Origin: Chryseobacterium gleum
GTDB lineage: Bacteria; Bacteroidota; Bacteroidia; Flavobacteriales; Weeksellaceae
Length of the DNA: 64,000 nucleotides
Assembly (NCBI RefSeq): GCF_900636535.1
Contig: NZ_LR134289.1
Span: 4,419,001-4,483,000, forward strand
Direction of reading: 5' to 3'
Below are positions 7,123 through 15,790 of this stretch, one piece after another; positions within the stretch are counted from its first letter, which is position 1, and every line of letters begins with the position of its first letter. A program made the position numbers and the translations under genes. The notes beneath the pieces were generated by a model, which did no database searches, was not told the DNA's origin, and saw only the letters and a program-made list of their open reading frames with translations.

Positions 7123-7551
7123 TTATCCGTTTACATTATCACTCTTCTGAAGCCATCTGTGCAGTGTACTTTTAGGAATAGAATATTCTTTAATGACCTC
7201 ACTTTGGGTCATTTCACCGGAAAGAATCCTTTTCATAATGAAGTCTTTGATTTCCTGAGTATAAATATTTTTCCTGAAATAAGGTGTTTTCTCGGACTTT
7301 TGATTGCTTTTGTTAACGGCAGAGGGTGGTGCATATAAAATCAAATGGGAGCTGTAGAGCCTGAAAAAATCATATTCCAGCAACTTACTCCATCTTAAAA
7401 GAAGATCCGTATCCATTGATCTGCTTTCATACATCATTTCAACCGTTTCTTCATCTTTGTTTAAAAACTTGCAGATTCTCTCAATTGCTATTTCAATTTC
7501 ATCAACCCTTTCCTTAATAAATTTCCCAATATGGATTTCTTTATATAACAT
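7123..7551 (-). CDS. Helix-turn-helix protein paired with the 6773 gene
   Basis: 142 residues. The N-terminal two thirds (HIGKFIKERVDEIEIAIERI, LLLRWSKLLEYDFFRLYSSH) is helical and resembles a lambda-repressor-like N-terminal domain of the XRE kind. The C-terminus (MKRILSGEMTQSEVIKEYSI followed by PKSTLHRWLQ) is a second, transposase-type helix-turn-helix. It is the first gene of a two-gene leftward transcript with the 6773 gene. It could be a remnant of an insertion element or a small regulatory pair. The product name is uncertain. Confidence 0.55.
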   Translation of the reverse strand: MLYKEIHIGKFIKERVDEIEIAIERICKFLNKDEETVEMMYESRSMDTDLLLRWSKLLEYDFFRLYSSHLILYAPPSAVNKSNQKSEKTPYFRKNIYTQEIKDFIMKRILSGEMTQSEVIKEYSIPKSTLHRWLQKSDNVNG

Positions 7552-8115
7552 TTTTACTTGAATATTATTCTTTTATTTAAACTTATATATAAAAAAACGA
7601 GAATAGGTAATTTATATTATTTATATAGTAGGAAATTGTTGTCGAAAATTTGAAATTTATAAGAAATGAAAATTATGTTTGAAGAATAGCTAAAAATATT
7701 CAATAAAATTATCTATCTTAAAAAATGACTTTTAACTATCAATAAAACAGGCAGGTAGGAATTACCTTAATATATTGATATATTCTTTTCAATGGTTTTC
7801 TTCTTCTTTTCAAACTTCTTTTTCCTGCCATTTGTGTGAAATAATATATAACCTATTAAGGTTTTTACACAATTCTTTGAGTGAAAGCTGCAGATGGATT
7901 GATAAGCAGCTTTATACACATTGAATCTTTAATTAGTACCAAATAATTGCTTATTTGCTTTCAAATGTAGACAAAAATAAAATGTAAAAACAGTCATAAA
8001 TACAAAAATTACACTTTATCTATTTATTTTAATTAAAATTAACATATTATAAGGGCTGATGTGTGAATTATTTAAAACAATAACTTCCTTATCATAAAAT
8101 CATAAAAAGAAAAAA
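7552..8115. other. Long AT-rich intergenic stretch, no gene seen
   Basis: About 560 bp between the divergent helix-turn-helix pair and the SulP gene. It is very AT-rich and every frame is short. I see no tRNA, no convincing hairpin terminator and no small ORF with a supporting start context. The SulP promoter starts at its right end. Confidence 0.6.
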
Positions 8116-8146
8116 TTGTATACCATCCGCACAGTACATACCTTTG
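8116..8146 (+). promoter_or_regulatory. Bacteroidota-type promoter of the SulP gene
   Basis: TTG at 8116-8118, a 20-nt spacer and TACCTTTG at 8139-8146 match the TTG/TAnnTTTG consensus of Bacteroidota. The start codon at 8154 follows only 7 nt after the -7 box, so the mRNA would have almost no leader. Confidence 0.7.
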
Positions 8147-8153
8147 CATATCA

Positions 8154-9692
8154 ATGAAGAATACACTAAGCTTATTCGATTTTTCAAAAAAAATCAATTA
8201 TAAAAATGAACTGCTGGCAGGTTTTACTGTAGCAATGACGATGATTCCCGAATCTCTTTCATTTGCTATTCTTGCCGGGCTGTCTCCTCTTACAGGTTTG
8301 TATGCAGCTTTTATGATGGGACTTGTGACTGCAGTTTTAGGAGGGCGTCCCGGTATGGTTTCCGGTGGAGCCGGAGCAACCATCGTGGTGTTGATTGCTT
8401 TGATAAAGTCGCATGGAGTAGAATATCTCTTTGCTACAGTTGCATTAGCCGGGATATTGCAAATGATGGTAGGAATCTTTAAGTTGGGAAAATTTGTGAG
8501 ACTTATCCCACAGCCTGTTATGTACGGGTTCCTGAATGGTTTAGCTATTATTATTTTTATGGCGCAGGTTGAACAGTTTAAAATAACAGACAGCAGCGGA
8601 GCTGTAAGCTGGTTGCAAGGGATGCCTCTATATATAATGGGTGGTTTGACAGCTCTGACGATTGCCATCGTTTATTTCTTTCCCAAAATTACAAAAGTTG
8701 TTCCTGCTTCTCTCGTAGCTATTATAATTGTATTTGCTGTTGTTCTTGGATTTAATATTCCAACAAAAACAGTTGCAGATATTGCTCATATCAGTGGGAA
8801 CCTCCCGGGTTTTCATATTCCCAAGATTCCTTTTTCCCTGGAAACTTTACAGATTATTTTTCCTTATGCCTTGATTATGGCAGGAGTAGGTCTTATAGAA
8901 TCTCTTCTGACGCTATCCATGGTGGATGAAATTACCAATACAAAGGGAAGCGCCAACAAAGAATCAGTGGCACAGGGATTGGCAAATATTACCAATGGTT
9001 TCTTTGGCGGAATGGGAGGCTGTGCAATGGTAGCACAGACTTTGGTAAATCTGAACGCAGGTTCCAGAGCGAGATTATCAGGAATTGTGGCATCTGTGCT
9101 TATTTTGATAATCATTCTGGTTGGAGCTCCGGTGATAGAGAAAATTCCTATGGCTGCTTTGGTCGGAGTAATGATGATGGTTGCCATCAGTACATTCCAA
9201 TGGGTATCTATCAGGATTGTGAATAAAATGCCGAAGTCTGATATCTTCGTTGGAGTTACTGTAGCATTGATTACGGTAATTTTACATAACCTGGCTTTGG
9301 CTGTTTTGGTTGGAGTAATCATTTCCGCATTGGTTTTTGCCTGGGATAATGCCAAAAGAATCCGCGCAAGAAAATATATTGATGAAAATGGAGTGAAGTT
9401 TTACGAAATATACGGACCGCTGTTCTTTGGTTCAGTAACGGCATTTACAGATAAATTTGATCCTTTGAATGATCCTGAACAAGTGGTTGTAGATTTTAAA
9501 GAAAGCCGCATTGTAGATATGAGTGCTATAGATGCACTGGACAAGTTATCCAGACGTTACAAACAACAGAATAAAACCTTGCATCTGCGTCATCTCAGTG
9601 AAGACTGCCGGAAAATACTGAAAAATGCAGAAGCTGTAGTAGAAATTAATATTCAGGAAGACCCGACTTATAAGGTGATGCCGGAGAAATAG
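8154..9692 (+). CDS. SulP family inorganic anion transporter
   Basis: 512 residues, a normal length for a bacterial SulP protein. The N-terminal 390 residues hold about a dozen membrane segments, with the family signature near the start (GFTVAMTMIPESLSFAILAG, LSPLTGLYAAFM) and the Gly-rich GGRPGMVSGGAGA. The C-terminus from about 420 (VVVDFKESRIVDMSAIDALD) is a STAS domain. Members move sulfate, bicarbonate or other anions across the inner membrane, and the substrate cannot be told here. It is monocistronic, with its own promoter and a repeat-rich region and hairpin behind it. Confidence 0.92.
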   Translation: MKNTLSLFDFSKKINYKNELLAGFTVAMTMIPESLSFAILAGLSPLTGLYAAFMMGLVTAVLGGRPGMVSGGAGATIVVLIALIKSHGVEYLFATVALAGILQMMVGIFKLGKFVRLIPQPVMYGFLNGLAIIIFMAQVEQFKITDSSGAVSWLQGMPLYIMGGLTALTIAIVYFFPKITKVVPASLVAIIIVFAVVLGFNIPTKTVADIAHISGNLPGFHIPKIPFSLETLQIIFPYALIMAGVGLIESLLTLSMVDEITNTKGSANKESVAQGLANITNGFFGGMGGCAMVAQTLVNLNAGSRARLSGIVASVLILIIILVGAPVIEKIPMAALVGVMMMVAISTFQWVSIRIVNKMPKSDIFVGVTVALITVILHNLALAVLVGVIISALVFAWDNAKRIRARKYIDENGVKFYEIYGPLFFGSVTAFTDKFDPLNDPEQVVVDFKESRIVDMSAIDALDKLSRRYKQQNKTLHLRHLSEDCRKILKNAEAVVEINIQEDPTYKVMPEK

Positions 9693-9775
9693 GGGAGAAG
9701 TCTCAATAAGTGAATTTTGCTTCGCAAGTGAATCGTGAGTTCTTTATAGCATAAAAGAATTGACAAGCGCAGCGT

Positions 9776-9802
9776 ATTGACGATTGACGATTGACGATTG
9801 AC
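9776..9802. repeat. Tandem 7-bp repeat ATTGACG
   Basis: Three complete ATTGACG units and a fourth without its last base lie in the gap after the SulP gene. The preceding stretch (TTCGCAAGTGAATCGTGAG) is repeat-like as well. No gene is present in 9693-9866. Confidence 0.7.
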
Positions 9803-9830
9803 TATTCACAATATACATCCCATAACCAGA

Positions 9831-9861
9831 CAAGGACTGTAAGAAAAATCTACAGTCCTTG
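9831..9861. terminator. Bidirectional hairpin between SulP and EF-G paralogue
   Basis: CAAGGACTGTA and TACAGTCCTTG form an 11-bp perfect stem around a 9-nt loop, 6 bp from the EF-G stop codon at 9867. Neither side has a strong T-run, but its position between convergent genes fits termination of both. Confidence 0.6.
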
Positions 9862-9866
9862 CTTGT

Positions 9867-11933
9867 TTAGGTTATTAATGTATTCGCGATGAAATCAGGC
9901 ACTAAAGCGTAGTGTGATAATTTCATGCTGATGGAAGCTCTTCCACTTGTCAGTGTGCGAAGATCAGAAATGTATCCAAAAGTTGAGGCTAATGGAACTT
10001 CTGCTGCAAAAATCTTTCTTCCGGATTTTTCATCAATAGAAGTGATAATTCCCCTTCTTCTGTTGATATCTGCAGTAACAGCACCTGTGTATTCCTCAAT
10101 ACTCTGGATTTCTACCTGCATGATAGGCTCCATCAGTTTAGGGGAGCATCCTTTTGCAGCCGCTTTAAATCCTTCTCTCGCAGCAATTTCAAAGTCAAAG
10201 GCTGCAGAGTCCTGAGCGTGGAAAGAACCATCCAGAAGAGTAATTTTCATGTTTTCTAAAGGATATCCTTTCAATGGACCGTGTTCCATAGCTTCTCTGA
10301 ATCCTTTTTCAACAGAAGGAATGAATTCAGTCGGAATAACTCCGCCTTTAATCATAGTAATGAACTCTAATCCTGGTTCATTACCATTTCCTGGTCCAAT
10401 TTCAAAAGTAATATCAGCGAACTGACCGCTTCCTCCGTTTTGCTTGGAAAGCTTTTCTCTGTGAACTTTGGTTGTTGTTAAGACCTCACGGTAAGAAACC
10501 TTAGGTTTTCCCTGATTGATTTCAATACCATGGTTCAGACGGATTTTCTCCAAAGTAACTTCAAGATGTAGCTCTCCCAATCCACTCAGTAAGGTTTCTC
10601 CTGTTTGCGGATTTCTTTCCACCACCAAAGAAGGATCCTCTTCCTGGATCTTGGCCAGCACCAAACCGAAAGATTTCTCATCTCCATTGGTTTTAGGCTC
10701 AATGGCAACTCGGATCACAGGAGTCGGAATCGTGATTGCTTCCAGTAATATCGGCTGATCAGGGGATGATAAAGAATCTCCGGTTTTGGCGTCCTTTATT
10801 CCTGTCAAAGCAACAATATCCCCTGCCTTAGCATCATCCATGGACAACGTCTTATCCGACTGCATCTGTAAAATTCTCGAAACTCTGTAACTTTCGCCTG
10901 TTCTTACATTCAATATGGTATCACCAGATTTAATCACTCCGGAATATACACGCAACATCGCCAGTCTTCCCATATGTTTATCAATCACAACCTTGAAGAC
11001 AAGCCCTGAAAAAGAAGCCATTTCATTTCTTTTCAATGTTACAGTTCCTTCTGTATGAGGATCTTTACCCTGCAGGTCAGCAAGTTGATCCGGAGCAGGA
11101 AGATAAGTCACCACAGCATCAAGCAGAGGCTGGATTCCCTTATTCTTAAAAGCAGCACCACATAAAACAGGAACCGCTGAACCGGATCTGCAGACTCTTT
11201 GAATGGCTTCTGTGATCATTCCGGGAATTACTGTTTCTTCAGTATCCATAAATGTTTCAAAGAACTGTTCATCATTTTCTGCAAGAGTTTCCATTAATTT
11301 TACTCTGTATTCGTCGGCTTCAGCAATATAATGATCAGGAATTTCCTTTTCCACAATGATTTCGCCGTTTTCATCGGTCCAGTATAGCGCTTTCATTTTG
11401 ACAAGATCAATAACTCCTTCAAAATGTATTTCAGCCCCAATCGGAATCTGAAGGGCGAGAGGAAAAGCATTCAGCTTGGTTTTTATCTCTTCAAGAACGG
11501 CAAAAAAGTCTGCACCAATTCTGTCCATTTTATTGATGAAACATATTTTGGATGTTCCGTGTTTTTCAGCTTGAAACCAAACATTTTCAGTCTGTGGCTG
11601 AACTCCTGAAGAAGCGCAGAAAACGGCTACAACACTATCCAGAACTCTTAAAGAACGTTCTACTTCCACTGCAAAATCAATGTGGCCCGGTGTATCAATA
11701 ATGTTAATATTATAAACCTTACTGTCTTTTTTCCATTGGGTAGAAACCGCCGCTGATGAAATGGTAATTCCTCTGTTCCTTTCCTGAATATCTTTATCCA
11801 TGGTGGTGTTTCCATCATCTACGTTACCGATTTTATGAATGAGCCCCGTGTAATAAAGAAGCCGTTCAGATAACGTTGTTTTTCCTGCATCTACATGTGC
11901 TATAATCCCTATATTTCGTGTGTTATATTTCAT
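9867..11933 (-). CDS. fusA: Elongation factor G paralogue
   Basis: 688 residues from the ATG at 11933; the open frame runs 51 codons further upstream, but that part is leader, not protein. GTPase motifs: AHVDAGKT at 12-19, RGITI at 54-58, DTPGH at 80-84, NKMD at 134-137. Domains II-V follow to the end, so it is full length. EF-G drives ribosome translocation. The DAGKTTL P-loop and NVDDGNTTMD differ from the usual flavobacterial housekeeping EF-G (DAGKTTTTE) and recall Tet(M)-like ribosomal protection proteins. It is not beside rpsL-rpsG, so it is probably a second, specialised EF-G. An attenuator-like leader precedes it. Confidence 0.9.
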   Translation of the reverse strand: MKYNTRNIGIIAHVDAGKTTLSERLLYYTGLIHKIGNVDDGNTTMDKDIQERNRGITISSAAVSTQWKKDSKVYNINIIDTPGHIDFAVEVERSLRVLDSVVAVFCASSGVQPQTENVWFQAEKHGTSKICFINKMDRIGADFFAVLEEIKTKLNAFPLALQIPIGAEIHFEGVIDLVKMKALYWTDENGEIIVEKEIPDHYIAEADEYRVKLMETLAENDEQFFETFMDTEETVIPGMITEAIQRVCRSGSAVPVLCGAAFKNKGIQPLLDAVVTYLPAPDQLADLQGKDPHTEGTVTLKRNEMASFSGLVFKVVIDKHMGRLAMLRVYSGVIKSGDTILNVRTGESYRVSRILQMQSDKTLSMDDAKAGDIVALTGIKDAKTGDSLSSPDQPILLEAITIPTPVIRVAIEPKTNGDEKSFGLVLAKIQEEDPSLVVERNPQTGETLLSGLGELHLEVTLEKIRLNHGIEINQGKPKVSYREVLTTTKVHREKLSKQNGGSGQFADITFEIGPGNGNEPGLEFITMIKGGVIPTEFIPSVEKGFREAMEHGPLKGYPLENMKITLLDGSFHAQDSAAFDFEIAAREGFKAAAKGCSPKLMEPIMQVEIQSIEEYTGAVTADINRRRGIITSIDEKSGRKIFAAEVPLASTFGYISDLRTLTSGRASISMKLSHYALVPDFIANTLIT

Positions 11934-12124
11934 TTTGTTTGTTTTAAATTGTTGATTTTTAGATCTGTGATTATAAAAGATTCTCAGAAAAAAGAGCGCA
12001 AAATACCCTCCGGTCTCATAAAGCCGGCAAAACATTTTTGTATTTTGTAACAATGGAAAATTTTCAGAGATCTTAACAAATAACACAAATTCGTTGAATT
12101 GTTAAAGTCTGAAATCAGGGCAGC

Positions 12125-12153
12125 AAAAAAGACCTATCCGAATAGACAGGTCT
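12125..12153 (-). terminator. Intrinsic terminator inside the EF-G leader (attenuator)
   Basis: On the minus strand AAGACCT and AGGTCTT pair and TTTTTT follows at once. It lies after the short ORF at 12188-12274 and about 190 nt before the EF-G start codon, on the same strand, so a transcript from the promoter at 12295 must pass it to reach EF-G. GGCAGCA inside the short ORF (12208-12214) is complementary to the 7 nt just after the hairpin (12119-12125), which would allow an alternative fold. Confidence 0.7.
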
Positions 12154-12187
12154 TCAATATATTTTTGGGTATAAAAGATCTATAAAA

Positions 12188-12274
12188 CTATTCAGATAAA
12201 TATTCAGTGCTGCCAAAGAACACAGCTCTGACAGGATTGCTTAAAGTTATAATATTTATCATTTTTGTTGACAT
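12188..12274 (-). CDS. 28-residue putative leader peptide upstream of EF-G
   Basis: Reading minus from the ATG at 12272-12274 to TAG at 12188-12190 gives MSTKMINIITLSNPVRAVFF followed by GSTEYLSE. A second ATG four codons in is also possible. The promoter ends only about 20 nt upstream and a terminator follows about 35 nt after the stop, the order promoter, short ORF, terminator, main gene. No start-site consensus beyond the promoter is visible. I know no family for the peptide. It would act by being translated rather than as a protein. Coding status is inferred from the arrangement. Confidence 0.55.
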   Translation of the reverse strand: MSTKMINIITLSNPVRAVFFGSTEYLSE

Positions 12275-12294
12275 TGTTGATTTTTAATCGGTTG

Positions 12295-12324
12295 CGAAAT
12301 TATAATTTTTTTTTGATTTTCAAA
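12295..12324 (-). promoter_or_regulatory. Promoter of the EF-G leader transcript
   Basis: On the minus strand TTTG (12321-12324), an 18-nt spacer and TAATTTCG (12295-12302) match the Bacteroidota consensus with one change in the -7 box. Transcription would start near 12288, 14 nt before the leader ATG and about 355 nt before the EF-G start. Confidence 0.6.
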
Positions 12325-12450
12325 GAATTTTTGAAATTTTTTTTAAATACCTCATGAAAAACACCTTCTGAAGATCCACACAAAACTTTGAATTTTCATA
12401 AAAATATCTTAAAACAGACAACAGACATAATGCTTTTATAATAAATATTT

Positions 12451-12458
12451 TATCTTTG
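12451..12458 (+). promoter_or_regulatory. -7 box of the Ter operon
   Basis: TATCTTTG, a perfect Bacteroidota -7 element, about 90 nt before the TTG start at 12548. No TTG stands at the ideal -33 distance. It is the only clear promoter before the HAD gene. The remaining 12325-12547 DNA is AT-rich with no gene. Confidence 0.55.
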
Positions 12459-12547
12459 GGAAGAATAGTATCGTAAACACTTTTTGATGATTAGAAAATT
12501 TTAAATCTTTTTCAAGAAGCTAAATAAAAACTTTTAACTTAAAACTA

Positions 12548-13216
12548 TTGAAAACAGATATCGACATCCACAATCACTGTCATTTTTCCTTTGACCTGTG
12601 GCTCACCTTAATCAAATCTCATCCTGAATTTAAAACAAAAAGAGTTGAGCTGTTCTCCTCATTTTTTAACGTAGATAAACCGATAGAAGAAGTTGCGAAA
12701 ACCGTAAAATATTATGATGATCTTTGCAATACCATTAATGAAGTTACAGGTGGAAATATAGATACTTTTGAAATTTACCTGATGATTCTCGGAGCTCTGA
12801 ATGTTGATATAAAATCTTTGGATAGAGAAAAACTCAATGAGTTTTACAATAAAAGTGAAGAATTGTTTCTGGAGTACAGGCCGGTTGTGATTTTCGAGAA
12901 TATTCATGACTTTTTTGAAAATATCAAAAATCAGGGAAAAACTATTAATATTCTGAGCAATACCGGATTTATCAAAGGAACTACCATGAGAAAATTTCTG
13001 ATTCATGAAAATCTGGACCAGTACATCGATTTCCATATCTATTCCGATGAAATGAACTGTTCCAAACCTAATCCGCTTATTTTTCAGGAAGTGAAGAAGA
13101 ATATTAAAGATCAGGATTTGCCTATGAACCGGATCCTGCATATCGGAGACAATCCGGTAGCAGATTATCAGGGAGCGAAGAACTTCGGCTTCAGTGCACA
13201 TTTACTTAAACACTAA
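12548..13216 (+). CDS. HAD-superfamily hydrolase of the Ter operon
   Basis: 222 residues from a TTG start; no in-frame ATG lies nearby and the conserved region begins at once. HAD motifs: FDLWLTL with the nucleophile Asp16, ILSNTG, a Lys with Pro (CSKPNP) and HIGDNPVADYQGAKNFG. The usual second Asp of motif I is Trp here (D-L-W-L-T), as aromatic residues replace it in haloacid-dehalogenase-type members, so simple phosphatase activity is uncertain. A helical cap lies between motifs I and II. It is 8 bp from the PRTase gene. HAD and PRTase genes are recorded partners of Ter proteins in a proposed nucleotide-like metabolite pathway. Confidence 0.8.
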   Translation: MKTDIDIHNHCHFSFDLWLTLIKSHPEFKTKRVELFSSFFNVDKPIEEVAKTVKYYDDLCNTINEVTGGNIDTFEIYLMILGALNVDIKSLDREKLNEFYNKSEELFLEYRPVVIFENIHDFFENIKNQGKTINILSNTGFIKGTTMRKFLIHENLDQYIDFHIYSDEMNCSKPNPLIFQEVKKNIKDQDLPMNRILHIGDNPVADYQGAKNFGFSAHLLKH

Positions 13217-13224
13217 CTATAAAC

Positions 13225-14049
13225 ATGAATACAAGATACAGCTTACACCACATTCATTCGGCGGATGAGTTTACGTTCTCACCTGCGGAATACAGTTATT
13301 TCAAATATGGCGATAAGTCGTATGCTGAAAAATTTGCAAGAGAATTATTTGACGGGTTTATTTCCGAAAACGAACAGCTTCTCAAGACTGATAGAGAAAT
13401 TGTAGTGCTTCCAAGCCCTTATATGGCGATTCCTACAGCTTCCAATTTTTTATGCTTTTATTTTAAAAAACATCTGGACTTTTATTTGTTTCAACAAGGA
13501 AAGAAGTCCAGCGTCTTATCGAAAATTAATCGTAATCATACATACATTACAGATTATGGGAATCTTAATTTTGAAGACCGCAAAAATCTGATTGCCAATG
13601 ATACGTATTATATCGATAAGGATTTTTTGAGAGGAAAACTTTGTATTTTTATAGACGATATCAAAATAACCGGTAGCCATGAATATACAGTGAACAGAAT
13701 TCTTGATGAATATAAGGTTGAAGCAGACTTTATGTTTCTGTATTATGCAGAACTGATGAATTTTGACCTTGACCCAAAGATTGAAAACTTTTTCAATTAC
13801 TATGCAGTAAAAAATGTAAATCACGTCGCAGAAGTGATGAATAAGGAAAGTTTTCAGTTTAATACAAGGATTGTAAAATATATTTTAGGTCTGGATTCAG
13901 GTAATTTTGATTATCTTACGTCTAAAGTAAAAAAGGAACAGATGGATCTTCTTCTGGAGCTTGCCATCAGTAACAATTATCATTTAATAAAAGAATACGA
14001 AAACAACATCAATACTTTAATACAAACTGAATTATATTATGGCTATTAA
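13225..14049 (+). CDS. Phosphoribosyltransferase-like protein of the Ter operon
   Basis: 274 residues. CIFIDDIKITGSHEYTV at about 140-156 matches the PRPP-binding loop of type I phosphoribosyltransferases (two acidic residues, then Thr-Gly). The fold context fits: a strand at VVLPSPYMAIPTA before it and a helical C-terminus after it. It probably transfers or releases ribose 5-phosphate on an unknown base. The end overlaps the first terD by 11 bp, so translation is coupled. Ter-associated PRTases are described from comparative genomics by Anantharaman, Iyer and Aravind. The substrate is unknown. Confidence 0.75.
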   Translation: MNTRYSLHHIHSADEFTFSPAEYSYFKYGDKSYAEKFARELFDGFISENEQLLKTDREIVVLPSPYMAIPTASNFLCFYFKKHLDFYLFQQGKKSSVLSKINRNHTYITDYGNLNFEDRKNLIANDTYYIDKDFLRGKLCIFIDDIKITGSHEYTVNRILDEYKVEADFMFLYYAELMNFDLDPKIENFFNYYAVKNVNHVAEVMNKESFQFNTRIVKYILGLDSGNFDYLTSKVKKEQMDLLLELAISNNYHLIKEYENNINTLIQTELYYGY

Positions 14050-14596
14050 CTTACAAAAAGGACAAAGAGAAAATATCAACGCACCTAAATTTACTGTAGG
14101 TTTAGGATGGGATATCAATAATACTTCTACAGGAACGGCTTTCGATCTTGATGCCTCATTATTTTTGCTAGGAGAGGACAAAAAATTAATTTCAGATAAT
14201 CATTTCATTTTCTATAATAACCTTGAGTCTCCGGACAAGTCTGTAATCCACACGGGAGATAATCTTACAGGAGAAGGAGCAGGTGATGATGAGCAGATCA
14301 AGATTGATCTTACAAAAATTGATAATGCGGTCAAAGAAATTACAGTAGTGGTAACAATTCATGAAGCAGATTCAAGAAAGCAAAACTTTGGGCAGGTAAG
14401 AAATTCTTTCATCAGAATTTTTAATACAGATACGAATGAAGAGATCTTAAAATATGAATTAGACGAAGATTTCTCCATCGAAACCGCTGTAGAATTCGGA
14501 AGAATCTACAACAGAAACGGAGAATGGAAATTTGAGGCTGTAGGGGCAGGCCAAAGAGAGGGCCTTGAGAAATTTGTATCAATTTATCAGAAGTAA
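14039..14596 (+). CDS. terD: TerD family protein, first copy
   Basis: 185 residues, the normal TerD length. It opens MAINLQKGQRENI and carries TerD signatures: GLGWDIN, FDLDASLFLL, HTGDNLTGEGAGDDEQI, with acidic residues placed as in the calcium-binding sites of the family, and FGRIYNRNGEWKFEAVGAG near the end. These cytoplasmic proteins bind calcium and are linked to tellurite, phage and membrane stress tolerance. The first ten residues are identical to those of the second TerD at 16839. It overlaps the PRTase and is 2 bp from telA. Confidence 0.92.
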   Translation: MAINLQKGQRENINAPKFTVGLGWDINNTSTGTAFDLDASLFLLGEDKKLISDNHFIFYNNLESPDKSVIHTGDNLTGEGAGDDEQIKIDLTKIDNAVKEITVVVTIHEADSRKQNFGQVRNSFIRIFNTDTNEEILKYELDEDFSIETAVEFGRIYNRNGEWKFEAVGAGQREGLEKFVSIYQK

Positions 14597-14598
14597 TC

Positions 14599-15774
14599 AT
14601 GGACAATCAGGAAAATCAACCCATAGATCCGCTAGGATCAATAGAGCCTCTTAAAACCTTTGAACCAACTCCAATGGTTCCTCCAACTCCTTCTCAGCCT
14701 GTTCAAAATGCAGCGCCGGGAGTTCTTGTGGACAGAGAGGGAAATGTAAACCTGACGCAGCTGCAGTCAGAAGAACGCCAGAAATATGAAGTTCTTGCCA
14801 ATTCTATTGATGAGACCAATCCGGGTTCCATCGTAAATTTCGGAGCTGATCTTCAGAAAACATTATCCAACCAGAGTGACAGCTTCCTGGGGAATGTAAG
14901 AAGATCAAACTCAGGAGAAGTAGGAGGGCTTATCAATGACCTTTTGGTGGAGCTTAATTATGTAGATGTAGACGAGCTTAACGGAAATAAAGTGAAAAGC
15001 TTCCTGAGCAAATTACCATTTATGAAAAAGGTAATGACTCAGGTGGAAAATCTTTTTGCAAAATATGATAAGATCATCAATAATATTGAGCAGATCTCGT
15101 ATAAAGTAAATGCAGGAATGATCACGTCTACAAAAGACAATGCTGTGCTTCAGACTATTTTTGAAAGCAATGTGAATTCTATTAAGCAGATTGAAGAGCT
15201 TGTCATTGCAGGAAATATCAGAATGGAAAGAGCTGCAGGCGAGCTTGCTGTAATGGAAGCCAATCCGCAGAATTATCAGGATTATCAGATTGCGGATAAG
15301 AGAGATTTCATTGCAAGATTAGACAGAAGAATGGCTGACCTTAAAGTGGTGCGTGTGATTATGATGCAATCACTTCCGCAGATCAGGCTGGTACAAAATA
15401 ACAACGTATCAATTGCTGAAAAAGCTCAGACGATCCTTACCACTACACTTCCGGTCTGGAAAAATCAGCTTTCGCTAGCTGTGGCAATGTACAGACAGCA
15501 GCAGAATATTGAAATTCAGCAAAAAGTATCTTCTACTACTGAAGAAATCTTAAGAAAGAATGCGGAGCGTCTAGGCCAGAATTCTGTGAATGTTGCCAGA
15601 GCAAACGAGCAGACTATCGTATCTGTGGAAACTTTGAGAGAAACAACATCAATGCTGATCAATACATTGAATGAAGTGAAGCAAATCCAGAAACAGGGTG
15701 CAGATAACAGGAGAAAACTGGATCAGGATCTTCAGACATTGGAGCATGAACTTAAAGCGAATGTCAGAGGTTAA
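14599..15774 (+). CDS. telA: TelA family toxic-anion resistance protein
   Basis: 391 residues, the normal TelA/KlaA length. A Pro-rich N-terminus (PTPMVPPTPSQPVQ) is followed by a long, all-helical coiled-coil body that includes GNIRMERAAGELAVMEANPQ and LPQIRLVQNNNVSIAEKAQT, both typical of TelA, and ends in KLDQDLQTLEHELK. TelA acts with TerC and TerD proteins in resistance to tellurite and other stress; the molecular role is not settled. It starts 2 bp after terD, inside the operon. Confidence 0.9.
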   Translation: MDNQENQPIDPLGSIEPLKTFEPTPMVPPTPSQPVQNAAPGVLVDREGNVNLTQLQSEERQKYEVLANSIDETNPGSIVNFGADLQKTLSNQSDSFLGNVRRSNSGEVGGLINDLLVELNYVDVDELNGNKVKSFLSKLPFMKKVMTQVENLFAKYDKIINNIEQISYKVNAGMITSTKDNAVLQTIFESNVNSIKQIEELVIAGNIRMERAAGELAVMEANPQNYQDYQIADKRDFIARLDRRMADLKVVRVIMMQSLPQIRLVQNNNVSIAEKAQTILTTTLPVWKNQLSLAVAMYRQQQNIEIQQKVSSTTEEILRKNAERLGQNSVNVARANEQTIVSVETLRETTSMLINTLNEVKQIQKQGADNRRKLDQDLQTLEHELKANVRG

Positions 15775-15790
15775 TTTATAGGATACAAAG

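Noticed and set aside
11424..11609. Short rightward open frames inside the EF-G gene
   Set aside because: They are antisense to a full-length conserved protein and have no promoter or protein-like composition.
11934..12086. 51-codon N-terminal extension of EF-G
   Set aside because: The conserved EF-G sequence starts at MKYNTRNIG; the extension has no similarity and lies in the leader region.
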